From Collinsella sp. (GTDB lineage Bacteria; Actinomycetota; Coriobacteriia; Coriobacteriales; Coriobacteriaceae), in assembly GCA_019419525.1 (NCBI GenBank), contig DXZU01000002.1, positions 1-20,239 of the forward strand: a DNA stretch of 20,239 bases. Reading direction: 5' to 3'. Position numbers and translations under genes: made by a program. The notes beneath the pieces are model-generated. The model was not told the origin of the DNA. It searched no databases and was given only the letters and a program-made list of their open reading frames with translations. Shown piece after piece: positions 1 through 7,453 of the stretch; position 1 is the first letter of the stretch, and each line of letters opens with the position of its first letter.

Positions 1-485
1 GAGTTCACAATGGTGAACTCGTATTACTCGATGGCGTTCGGATGCTTCAAGTATTATTTGAATTATTTCAAATCGTATCAGGACGCGAGGGCCTCGTTCG
101 ACCGATTGGAGGCTCTGTCGGAAGGCGCCGAGGACCGCGGCACCATCTCGGTTGGGCACGTGGAGAGCATATCGTTGTCCAACATCGCGTACCGATATGC
201 GGGAAAGTCCTACTTGTACCGCGATCTCTCCGTGGAGGTCGAGAGGGGGAAAACCTATGCCATTACCGGGCCGAACGGATGCGGCAAAAGCACGTTTCTG
301 AAGGTGCTTCTTGGACTATATTCTGCTGGGGGGCATCGGACTTTGGGGTCGGTGCCATATGAAGAGCTCGATATGGAGACGATCCGACATGACCTGTTTG
401 CGGTGTGCCCGCAAAAGCTCTTTATTCCGAATGAAACGGTGGAACACTATCTTGAGAGGGCATCGATTCGGGGAACGGGCGAGCA
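1..485 (+). pseudogene. ABC exporter (TMD-NBD type), 3' part, truncated by deletion
   Basis: The reading frame is open from base 1, so the gene begins upstream of the window. What remains is the end of the membrane domain, then the first half of a nucleotide-binding domain with Walker A GPNGCGKST (nt ~268-294) and a Q-loop in FAVCPQKLF (~397-423). After about nt 480 homology stops: the signature motif, Walker B and H-loop are absent, and the frame runs through unrelated residues to a TAG at 595-597. The sequence after ~483 makes sense only in another frame, as a membrane permease. The simplest reading is a deletion joining two adjacent transporter genes. Without Walker B this product cannot hydrolyse ATP. 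It sits upstream of a radical SAM maturase and a second exporter, so it was probably part of a peptide export/immunity locus. Confidence 0.8.
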
Positions 486-990
486 TCTCTGCGAGCTTGT
501 GCCGAGTTTCTGCCGAACCTGTATACGCTGTGCCCCTACATCGCGTTTACTCTCGGTGTCGCTGCGGTCTTTGCCGTGTGCTCCGGAAGCGGTCTAGACA
601 GCCTTACGGTTGGTAATGTGACCTCGGCACTCCTGTCGAATATCGTTATAGACGCCGCTTATACGCTGATGGTTGCGGTTGCATATGAGGTGTTCAGGAT
701 CAGATCTCTTGTGTCGGGAGCCTTGCTGGTCGCAACGTTCGCGGGCCTTGTTATCGCGATGAGTTTCCCAACCGTTTTACCCCCGGTTCACATGGCTTAT
801 TGGATGAGGGCGTGCGGGGCTGCCGGCGGGACGGTCCTGATGGCTGCATGCGGCCATGCGGTCATCGTGTCGCTCGCATGTCTATTGCTGCTTTCGTGCA
901 GTTTTTATCGAAGAAGGTAGTGCGCTGGCGTATGCGCAGCGTCTGAGGGTCGATATGGATTTGATTGGAAATGGAGATGGTGCGAAGTGA
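483..990 (+). pseudogene. Membrane permease remnant (C-terminal part, frameshifted)
   Basis: From ~483 a different frame from the ABC gene encodes hydrophobic segments (LYTLCPYIAFTLGVAAVFAV, then further predicted membrane spans) ending at a stop at 918-920. After the T5 run at 902-906 the next frame continues with a plausible hydrophilic tail (FIEEGSALAYAQRL...) to a TGA at 988-990. That stop overlaps the GTG start of the radical SAM gene (GTGA), as expected for a coupled operon. The parent gene therefore probably ended at 990 and has suffered a 1-nt change in the T-run as well as loss of its 5' end. It resembles the permease subunit of a peptide-type ABC transporter, but the family cannot be fixed from this fragment. 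Confidence 0.6.
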
Positions 991-2285
991 ACCTGTCGCA
1001 ATTTAATGTGGTGCATGAACATAACGGAAGTCTTCTTATCATGAATGCGCGAACCGGCGGCATCCTGTCGTTAAATCCGGAATACGCGCAGAAATTCAAA
1101 AGGATTCAAGAAGGGGACGTTCGGGATGCCGATGATCTTGTCGCGGAGCTGATAAGGGGAGGCATCCTAGTCAATGAGGAGAGGGACGAGCTTGGGGAGA
1201 TCAGGTTGCAAAGTCGCGCCGCGCGCTTTGCGAATACTGCTCTGTCCCTTACCATTGCGCCAACGATGGCTTGCAACTTTTGCTGTCCCTACTGCTATGA
1301 AAAGGGACAGGCGTACACGACGATGGGCGAGGAGGTTTTGACACAGCTCTCCAAGTTCGTGAAAGATTACTATCCTGGTATCGCAAGTCTCTCAGTTGGA
1401 TGATACGGCGGCGAGCCTCTGCTCGGAATGAAGATGATCGAACGGATTACGTCGGATCTGAAAGATGTCGTGGGGCCAACGTGTGAATATTCCGCATCGA
1501 TAGTGACAAATGGCTATCTGCTGACGCCTGATGTTGCAAGGAGGCTCGCGGCATGTGGTGTGACGAGCGCGCAAGTGACTATAGATGGATCGAAGTCGGA
1601 TCACGATTCGAGAAGGATTCTTCACGACGGAAGCCCTACATACGAACGTATTCTCAAGAACGTCAAAGAGTGTGCCGACATCATCGATATTTCGATAAGG
1701 AGCAACGTCGACAAGACCAACATCGAGGCCGCTCAAGAGCTATTGGATTATCTCGAGCTAAATGGCCTGATGAATAAGGTTCACTTCTATTTAGCCCCTG
1801 TTGACGATATCAATCAGGTATGTGCGAACGACAGCCACTGCTTTACTGTAAAAGAGTTCTCGTATGAGGAGACTGAGTTTTATAAAAGGGCAATTGCGCG
1901 GGGCTTCAAAGTTCAACCTTTTGGTGGGACGAATTTCGGGATATGTTGCGCCGTTGGAATCAACTCGTACGTGGTTGATCCCGTCGGAGATTTGTATAAG
2001 TGCTGGGATGACATTGGAATGAAGGAGCGGAGGGTCGGAACTATTTTCGAGCCGCCAATGTTGAGCAAGAACATGATTAACTGGATGGCATATGAGCCGG
2101 ATGACCCGGAATGCCAAGAGTGCTTTGCTTTTCCCATGTGCATGGGAGGGTGCCCCAACCACGCCTTAAACGGTGAGGGGAAACGTTGCGTTTCCTTCCG
2201 GTATGATGCCGAGCAAAAAATGCTGCTCTCCCAGATGATGAATACGGCAAAACGGGGTGCGGGGCAAAATGAGGCTGATGCTTAA
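987..2285 (+). pseudogene. Radical SAM/SPASM peptide maturase interrupted by in-frame TGA
   Basis: One frame, 433 codons including a TGA at 1401-1403. The N-terminal ~85 residues form a recognition-like region. The radical SAM motif CX3CX2C follows (Cys 96, 100, 103; context CNFCCPYCYEKG). The C-terminal SPASM region has CC at 320-321, a GDLYKC segment and CQECFAFPMCMGGC, with a last Cys in GKRC; these would bind auxiliary Fe-S clusters. Such enzymes install thioether, C-C or related crosslinks in ribosomally made peptides. The TGA replaces the codon just before YGGEPLL, where family members normally have Trp (TGG), so this is a one-base nonsense change with both sides otherwise intact. The GTG start overlaps the upstream stop (GTGA). 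A separate downstream start at 1428 would lack the Fe-S motif. No precursor peptide gene is visible in the window. Confidence 0.88.
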
Positions 2286-3903
2286 TCTCTGTAGAAAATA
2301 TATACTGGGCGGTCGATTCTACGCCTATCTTGTCGTAACAGTTTTGGTCGGGCTGCTTGCGCTTGCGGGTCCCTTTCTTACCGGCATAGTGGTAAACCGA
2401 TTGGCGATGCCGGCCAGCGCCGATCTTGCCGCCGTTCTCGTTTGTTGCCTTATTTTGGTTGCGGTCCAAGCGGTTCGAGCGGGACTAGTGTATTGCTCAG
2501 AGATGCTGTACATCAACCTTCAGTCGCATGCGGGGTTCGGCTTAAATGCGGATACGCTTGAGCACGTGAAGCACCTTCCCCAGGCATTCTTCGAGGGCTT
2601 CAACGCGTCGTATTATAACCAGCAAATCAATCACGACGCTAATGACCTTGTCATCTTCGTAATCAACTCGGTTGTGGGGGTTTCAAGCAACGTTATCACC
2701 CTTTTGTCCGCCCTGTTTGTTCTCGGTAGCCTGAATATCAAGTTGAGTGTGGTCTGCCTTGTTCTTGCGGCAGCGAGTGCCGCTTTTTATGCGGTTTCAC
2801 GCGCAAGGCTGTTTGAGAGAAGTTTTGACGTACAAGAGCAGAGCGCGAGGTTTTTTTCCTGTCTACAAGATCAGTTGGAGAAAGTTGATTTCATCCGCAA
2901 ACATGCTTTGTTCGATAGGTCCCGCGCTGTACTGGTCGAAGCTTTTAATGGGCTCTATCCAACGATGAGAGCAAATCAGGAAGTAGGGTCTAGATTTACC
3001 TTTGGCAACGCGTTGGTCGCTTCCGCCGCTCAAGGATGTCTTCTTGCTGTGGGCGCGGTTGAAGTGATGGGCGGGAGACTGTTGCCTGGTTTTCTCGTGA
3101 CTGCTGTTGGATATTATTCGAACTTAAGCTCAGCGGTACAGTATTTGTTGGGCTGGGGAAGGGATTACCAGACTAATCGCGTATGCTATGAGCGGCTGAA
3201 AAGAATTTGGGATGTCCCGGTGGAAGCGAATGGCAAATTGGCGCTTGGTCCGATTGAGGAAATCCGTCTAGAGAACATCAAGCTACGTTATCCAGGGGCG
3301 GAAAGGGTCGCGTTAAGCATTGAGGGGCTCGCGTTTTCCAGGGGTCGGCTATATGGAATCTCGGGGCCGAATGGTTCGGGGAAGAGCTCGCTGCTGTCAG
3401 TGATATTGGGGCTATATCCAGATGACACAGAAGGGGCCGTTCGCTACAACGGGGTGTCACAGCGTTGCATCGATCGATATGCATTGCGGCGGTGTCGAGT
3501 CAGCATTACGGAGCAAGAACCCCCTATCGTTGAGGGGACGATTCTCGATAATCTTACGCTGCTTTCTGATGATTACGAGATGGATAAGCTGAATCGGATG
3601 CTTGTCATATTGGGGCTAGACGAAATGGTTGCTTCTGTGGAGAACGGGGCAACGGCGATGCTTGACGGCGGGAAAGGAGGGGTGTCCGGCGGCGAGAAGC
3701 AAAAGATTGCAATTGTGAGACAGCTGTTGAAATCGCCGGACGTTATGCTTTTTGATGAACCGACCTCAGCACTTGATGCGAAGAGTCGAGGCGCGCTGAT
3801 CAAATTGCTTCATGAAATTAAGAGAGACCATATTGTAATCGTTGTCACTCATGACGAGGAGATGCTTGCCGCCTGTGACGAGGTCATTTCGACGGCTGGA
3901 TGA
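2269..3903 (+). CDS. ABC exporter, fused membrane and ATPase domains
   Basis: A 544-residue half-transporter with an N-terminal membrane domain (spans from ~residue 15 to ~300) and a complete nucleotide-binding domain: Walker A GPNGSGKSS (~366-374), Q-loop in ITEQEP, signature VSGGEKQ (~472), Walker B VMLFDEPTSALD (D496, catalytic E497) and H-loop His 528. It would work as a dimer, exporting a substrate with ATP. The ATG at 2269 overlaps the maturase gene end by 17 nt, so the two are cotranscribed; a GTG at 2257 is an alternative start. By context it exports or gives immunity to the peptide modified by the radical SAM enzyme. No C39 peptidase domain is present, so leader removal would need another protein. 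It is the only undamaged gene of the locus. Confidence 0.9.
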   Translation: MRLMLNLCRKYILGGRFYAYLVVTVLVGLLALAGPFLTGIVVNRLAMPASADLAAVLVCCLILVAVQAVRAGLVYCSEMLYINLQSHAGFGLNADTLEHVKHLPQAFFEGFNASYYNQQINHDANDLVIFVINSVVGVSSNVITLLSALFVLGSLNIKLSVVCLVLAAASAAFYAVSRARLFERSFDVQEQSARFFSCLQDQLEKVDFIRKHALFDRSRAVLVEAFNGLYPTMRANQEVGSRFTFGNALVASAAQGCLLAVGAVEVMGGRLLPGFLVTAVGYYSNLSSAVQYLLGWGRDYQTNRVCYERLKRIWDVPVEANGKLALGPIEEIRLENIKLRYPGAERVALSIEGLAFSRGRLYGISGPNGSGKSSLLSVILGLYPDDTEGAVRYNGVSQRCIDRYALRRCRVSITEQEPPIVEGTILDNLTLLSDDYEMDKLNRMLVILGLDEMVASVENGATAMLDGGKGGVSGGEKQKIAIVRQLLKSPDVMLFDEPTSALDAKSRGALIKLLHEIKRDHIVIVVTHDEEMLAACDEVISTAG

Positions 3904-4149
3904 TTATCGGATTGTGGCGTTGAAGACCAAGAAACTTGAAATGGCGTGGGCTCTGGGTAGGTCTCCACGGGTACGCCGTCGGTGCTGTACTCGACCGCCC
4001 GGCAAGAAGGTTTTATAGCGTGTTTCCCCAGAGAGGTCCCTTTGTCCGGTAGTGGCGAGGGGAGCCTCTCTTTTGCTCACCTCTTGCGGCGGAGGGGGAC
4101 ACCATGCGCCTATGCAGGACAAACTGCGCGTTCTTGTCGAATGATGGGC
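3904..4149 (+). other. Intergenic stretch after the exporter, no gene seen
   Basis: No reading frame with recognisable protein features. It contains a terminator-like hairpin at 4031-4074. The right part merges into the transposase remnant, and its 5' portion could be unrecognisably decayed transposon sequence. Confidence 0.5.
4031..4074 (+). terminator. Candidate terminator of the exporter operon
   Basis: GAGAGG (4031-4036) pairs with CCTCTC (4065-4070), with a possible further CCC/GGG pairing inside and TTTT directly after (4071-4074). The loop is large and the stem interrupted, so this is a moderate candidate only. Confidence 0.4.
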
Positions 4150-4640
4150 TATGTGTAGAGATGATGGTCTCGGGTAGAGGCCGTGTCGCGCTCGGCTGCG
4201 ATGAGCCAGGCAATTCAATCTTCATCCGGGAGGGCCTTGGCAAGACAAGCAGGGCGAAGACCTTGGCGACGTTCGGGAGCCGTGTGGCGCCCGCTCCACG
4301 CTCATCCACGACATGGAGCCGGGCGCCACACGGCTCCCGTCAACAATCTGTCACTGAAGAGCCAGCACTACAACGCGAAGCTGCTCAAGGGCGTTCCCGA
4401 CGGCCAGAACCCGCTGGGGCCCGTGAACCGGATGCGCTACTTCATGCAGTGCTTCCTGAGGGCTCATCCCGGCTCCAACCGGGACGACATGCGGGGCTGT
4501 GGCTATGAGTCCGCCCGAGGACAAGCTTGAGAAGGTCGCGATGGTGCTCGATCGGGCAATGCGATACCCGAAAACGCTCAGGTTCAGGCAGTTCTATGCA
4601 AGAAAGCCCAGTTCAGATGAGTTCGACGAGCAATATTTAT
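4150..4640 (+). pseudogene. ISXO2-like (IS1595-type) transposase remnant, several frameshifts
   Basis: Pieces of one DDE transposase lie in successive frames: CDEPGNSIF...LATFGSRVAP (to ~4293), STLIHDME (~4294-4318), VNNLSLKSQHYNAKLLKGVP...FLRAHPGSNRDDMRG (~4339-4490), and AVAMSPPEDKLEKVAMVLDRAMRYPKTLRFRQFYARKP (~4493-4610). This order matches the second half of ISXO2-like transposases, including the HDME and NPLGPVNRM-type segments. At least three indels, one removing residues before SPPEDK, make it non-functional. The N-terminal zinc-ribbon part was not found. A perfect 20-bp inverted repeat lies inside it. Family assignment is from remembered motifs. Confidence 0.75.
4274..4339. repeat. 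20-bp perfect inverted repeat inside the transposase remnant
   Basis: Arms 4274-4293 (CGGGAGCCGTGTGGCGCCCG) and 4320-4339 are exact reverse complements around a 26-nt loop. Pairing extends five more bases (CTCCA/TGGAG) if one extra base at 4319 is bulged. It falls exactly where the transposase frame breaks twice. Confidence 0.9.
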
Positions 4641-4799
4641 CAACACAGTGCAAGGGGGGATTATATTTGTATTTCATCCGTGTTGAGTTTCACACGGTGC
4701 GCGACTCATCGCAAACTGGCGGGCGCAGCGGAAAGAAAACCGACTGCAGACGAACGATCGATATCGGGAGCAAATAGCCACCGGATGCCTTTCGGTCTC
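4641..4799. other. Gap between transposase remnant and nuclease-like gene
   Basis: No gene, hairpin with T-run or repeat was seen. It is where transcripts of the minus-strand ATPase module should end, but no convincing intrinsic terminator is visible. Confidence 0.4.
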
Positions 4800-5468
4800 C
4801 TACGCGTCGACCTCCGCGATTTCTTCTGCGTCTCGCCAAGTTGAAAGGAGCGATGTCGAAAACTCCTTTTCGGTTAGCGTCAAGACATCCTTCACGCAAA
4901 AACCTTTCAATTTGTCAGGAAGCCCAAAACGCGCTTTTTTCCTAATCGAGCTGGCAACCCGCTTCAACGCGGTCTTGTTCTTGTCCTCGTTGTATACCAA
5001 AACAAAGACGCAGTGCTCGCGAAACCATCTCGTCCTCTTTCCCCACAGGTCCGAGCAGATCAAAACGCTGTCCTTGCACTTCTCGATGAGGGCGTCCCTT
5101 TGGCCAAGATTGATACCAAGCTCTTCGTCATCCTTGGGATTGAGCCTCTTCCCCAGCGTCTCCTTCAGACTGCCGTTTTTAAATTCGACTAGATATAACG
5201 TTTCCCGATCGCAATACAGCGCATCGGCGGAGCGCGGGAGTTGCATCCACCTATTGACCTTCTTGCAGTAGCATTCTTTAACAGAGTCAAAATTGACAAC
5301 AGGCAAATCGTCATCCACAAGAGAGACGCTCCCGTCTCTGGATGTTTTGGAGATGGTCGACGTGCAGTCCCTTAGGATACAGGTCCTGCAACGGGAGCAA
5401 CCATCGCTGCCATCTGGCACCACGGGAGAGTTCGGATGAGGGCAGGAGGCGCACAGGTCGCTACTCAA
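4800..5468 (-). CDS. Cys-rich, PD-(D/E)xK nuclease-like partner of the ATPase
   Basis: About 222 residues, family not recognised by name. The N-terminus has closely spaced cysteines (CxxC at 6/9, CxxCxxC at 24/27/30, C35) resembling a metal-binding knuckle. Then SADALYCDRETLYLVEFKNG gives D82...E95-x-K97, the core pattern of PD-(D/E)xK nuclease folds (Asp, then ExK on the next strand). The C-terminal half is basic and mixed helix/strand. I chose the TTG at 5468: a GGGAGGAG-type ribosome site lies ~9 nt upstream and the start overlaps the ATPase stop (TTGAGTAG), indicating translational coupling. TTG codons at 5489 and 5498 are alternatives. Pairing with an OLD-like ATPase suggests a nuclease or sensing effector of a defence module. 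Catalysis is inferred, not shown. Confidence 0.72.
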   Translation of the reverse strand: MSSDLCASCPHPNSPVVPDGSDGCSRCRTCILRDCTSTISKTSRDGSVSLVDDDLPVVNFDSVKECYCKKVNRWMQLPRSADALYCDRETLYLVEFKNGSLKETLGKRLNPKDDEELGINLGQRDALIEKCKDSVLICSDLWGKRTRWFREHCVFVLVYNEDKNKTALKRVASSIRKKARFGLPDKLKGFCVKDVLTLTEKEFSTSLLSTWRDAEEIAEVDA

Positions 5469-6759
5469 GGCCGTACTCCTCCCTCTCAAGCGTATCAAAA
5501 GGAGCCGCCAGCTTCTCGTAGGCGACCTCAGTCGAGCCGGTTATTTCGGCAAAGCGAGAGCGTCCATCAGCGCAGGTCTCCGCAAGATAATATGAGCACA
5601 ATCCATCAACAGCGTGCTTCTTAGAATACACTTCGATCGCATTCAAGAAATATGGACTATGGGTGCTCATTAAGACGTGCATCCCGAGCTCTTTCTGGAG
5701 CAGCACGATTATCTCGGCGAAGGCCAGCTGCCATGCAGGATGAAGATGAATCTCGGGTTCATCGAGGATAATAGTCCCTCCGGCATCTAGCGCGCCGGAC
5801 TTCAAGAGCACCTTCATGATGGCGAACGTCTTCAAGCCAGCAGAAAGGTTCCCAGGCTCCAACCCCCGAGCGAAGCCCTCTTCGAGATACGTAAGGTGAC
5901 CGCGACTTTCGCTCCTCTCGAAATACCCCGGACATAAGGAGGAGACCTTGTCCATGAGAACCTTCAGGTGCCGCTCCTTCGCGATCTCGTCGAACAGCGA
6001 GGACTCGCTGTCATCGTTACGGATGGTCGCCTGAATCAAATCTTGCCGCAGCTCCTCCTGGTGTCCAAGGAGGGGCCTGAACCGAAAAGCGGGGCCGTAG
6101 GGCCCTCCGAGAGAATCGATCAGGAACGGGTCGTCCAGATAATGCGCCCTGAATCGCAAAACCCTCCTATCGTGCACCTCCGCCACCTCGTCACCTGCAA
6201 CCGAGAAAACCGTAGATGCGTCCTTTATCTGGAGTTCGACCTTCCCGGGCTCTTCGCCGAAAACCGAATTGATCTGGCCGTTGAACTCGCTTTGGAACCT
6301 GTTTGTCGCAATCGCACGAAATACCTCATCATCGGAGATATCCATGATCTCGATAATCTGATCGGCAACTCCTGCTACGCCATTCGTGAAATCGGATTCG
6401 ATCTCACGGGAGATCTCCTCCCCGTAATACTCCTTTATCTCATCAATAAGCTCGTCCCTCGTGCACTCGCCCGAAAAAACCCTGTCGATGAAACCATTCA
6501 TTCTTCCAGCAGTTCGCCTGTGGCGAGACGTGGAGTCGAGAGGGCCTCCCACATATGCCTTCCTGATGGCGCGTTCAACACTATTGCGCCTCATGCGGTC
6601 GATTTTGTTCTCCGAATCGGACATGCTGTTGAAGGCCGCATAAAGCGCTTTTCCAACCGTGCTTTTCCCCGTCCCGTTCTCCCCGGCGATCACGGCAATG
6701 CCATTAATCTCGATATCGGCCTCAGCGACCCTGCCGATGTTTTTCACCTTGATTTTCAA
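5461..6759 (-). CDS. AAA/ABC-type ATPase (OLD-like, no TOPRIM)
   Basis: 432 residues. The N-terminus starts directly with a beta strand and Walker A GENGTGKST (26-34). A long variable, charged middle region (~45-290) stands in place of a coiled-coil arm. The C-terminal half has an ABC-like signature LSAG (305-308), Walker B GTIILDEPEIHLHP (D333, E334) and an H-loop in MSTHSPYF (His 367). This is the SMC/RecF/OLD layout; the protein ends without the TOPRIM nuclease of true OLD proteins, and the gene just downstream may supply the nuclease. Start is TTG at 6759; no in-frame ATG gives the strand before Walker A. The ribosome site is weak. Such ATPase-plus-effector pairs (PARIS, Septu and similar) are commonly antiphage, which is the inferred role here. 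Flanking transposon remnants fit an accessory island. Confidence 0.82.
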   Translation of the reverse strand: MKIKVKNIGRVAEADIEINGIAVIAGENGTGKSTVGKALYAAFNSMSDSENKIDRMRRNSVERAIRKAYVGGPLDSTSRHRRTAGRMNGFIDRVFSGECTRDELIDEIKEYYGEEISREIESDFTNGVAGVADQIIEIMDISDDEVFRAIATNRFQSEFNGQINSVFGEEPGKVELQIKDASTVFSVAGDEVAEVHDRRVLRFRAHYLDDPFLIDSLGGPYGPAFRFRPLLGHQEELRQDLIQATIRNDDSESSLFDEIAKERHLKVLMDKVSSLCPGYFERSESRGHLTYLEEGFARGLEPGNLSAGLKTFAIMKVLLKSGALDAGGTIILDEPEIHLHPAWQLAFAEIIVLLQKELGMHVLMSTHSPYFLNAIEVYSKKHAVDGLCSYYLAETCADGRSRFAEITGSTEVAYEKLAAPFDTLEREEYGLE

Positions 6760-6960
6760 TGCATATCACCAGCTCTAAACTCGCGAGACTCAATAGCTCG
6801 ATTATCGCACAGGGAGATCGACTTCTCGAGGACTCCCTAAATGGAACGCGCGGGGAGGACATGGCTCGCCGCCGTCCGCTTTGCGTTCGCGCGGGGAAGG
6901 GTGACGACCAGGGGCCTCTCCGGGCTCATCAAGAGGAGCGCCGGATCCTCCTCGTCCATT
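6760..6960. other. Unassigned stretch upstream of the ATPase gene
   Basis: It should contain the promoter of the minus-strand ATPase module, but no clear -35/-10 pair is seen. A short minus-strand frame (6960-6837) reads MDEEDPALLLMSPERPLVV... and ends at a stop. Its SPERP segment vaguely recalls HypF-type proteins, but it is too short to name and is probably a gene scrap cut off by the neighbouring insertion sequence. Confidence 0.35.
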
Positions 6961-7312
6961 TGAACTGTATTGTATCCCAGGACACTTGACTTAGAGGAAT
7001 GGCGTTGAGCGGCGATAATCGTTTCAGCGCCAAAAAGAAAGGAGTGTTCAGTCATGGCAGATAGGCTCTCCTGCACAGCGGGGCACCGCACCGAGGCCGC
7101 AGACTTAGCCGTCGCGTCGGGGAAGCCCATCGCCCAAGTTGCCGCCGACCTCGGCATCAATGAGAAGATCCTGGGAAGATGGGTGACGGTCAGAAAGAAG
7201 GAACTGGCCAACCACCCGGTCGCGGCGGCCGCGGCCAAGACCGAGACCGCCGAGATGAGGGCCGCCCGCAAGTGCATGCGCGAGCTCGAGCTCGAGAACG
7301 AGTTCCTAAAAA
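6961..7312 (+). mobile_element. Truncated IS3-like insertion sequence (left end plus orfA)
   Basis: TGAACTGTATTGTATCCCAG at 6961 looks like an IS3-family left terminus (begins TG). It is followed after ~90 nt by orfA. The element stops at an A5 run (7308-7312) inside orfA. No orfB or right end is present, so it cannot move on its own. Confidence 0.6.
7054..7312 (+). pseudogene. IS3-family OrfA (HTH transposase subunit), 3' truncated
   Basis: ATG at 7054 has a good ribosome site (AAAGGAGTG). The product has the OrfA layout: a helix-turn-helix (AADLAVASGKPIAQVAADLG INEKILGRWV split over ~15-44), an Ala/Lys-rich stretch, then the leucine-zipper-like end RELELENEFLK. In intact IS3 elements this end reads on through an A-rich slippery run into an FFAKE-type segment, where a -1 frameshift makes OrfAB. 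Here homology ends at the A-run, and the frame continues through unrelated sequence (the galE terminator) to a TAG at 7363-7365. Confidence 0.75.
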
Positions 7313-7340
7313 GCCCCGACCTCACATTGGAGGCCGGGGC
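7308..7340 (-). terminator. Intrinsic terminator downstream of galE
   Basis: On the minus strand GCCCCGGCCTC and GAGGTCGGGGC form an ~11-bp GC-rich stem (one mismatch) with a 5-6 nt loop, followed at once by TTTTT (7312-7308). It lies ~115 nt beyond the galE stop, after two further hairpins. Confidence 0.75.
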
Positions 7341-7342
7341 CA

Positions 7343-7373
7343 GTAGATTTTTGGGACATGTCTAGAAATCTAC
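7343..7373. repeat. Hairpin with GACATGTC core
   Basis: GTAGATTT (7343-7350) pairs with AAATCTAC (7366-7373). The loop contains the 8-bp palindrome GACATGTC (7355-7362). It lies between galE and its terminator. Confidence 0.75.
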
Positions 7374-7407
7374 CCATGCAGGAAGCGGCATGTGCCGAGC
7401 ATGTCGC

Positions 7408-7443
7408 GTGCTAGGTTTTGAGGCATGCCACAAAACCTAGCAC
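7408..7443. repeat. 36-nt near-perfect palindrome with GGCATGCC core, just after galE
   Basis: GTGCTAGGTTTTG (7408-7420) is an exact 13-bp complement of 7431-7443. The loop is A-GGCATGCC-A, itself a palindrome. It starts 10 nt past the galE stop. No T-run follows on either strand, so it is not a classical terminator; it could protect the mRNA 3' end. Confidence 0.85.
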
Positions 7444-7453
7444 GGGGGAGTGG

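Noticed and set aside
1401..1403. Selenocysteine decoding of the TGA in the radical SAM gene
   Set aside because: The family position is Trp, not Cys, and I saw no clear SECIS-like hairpin just downstream.
6837..6960. HypF-like gene fragment on the minus strand (SPERPLVV)
   Set aside because: About 40 residues with one short resemblance; too little to name.
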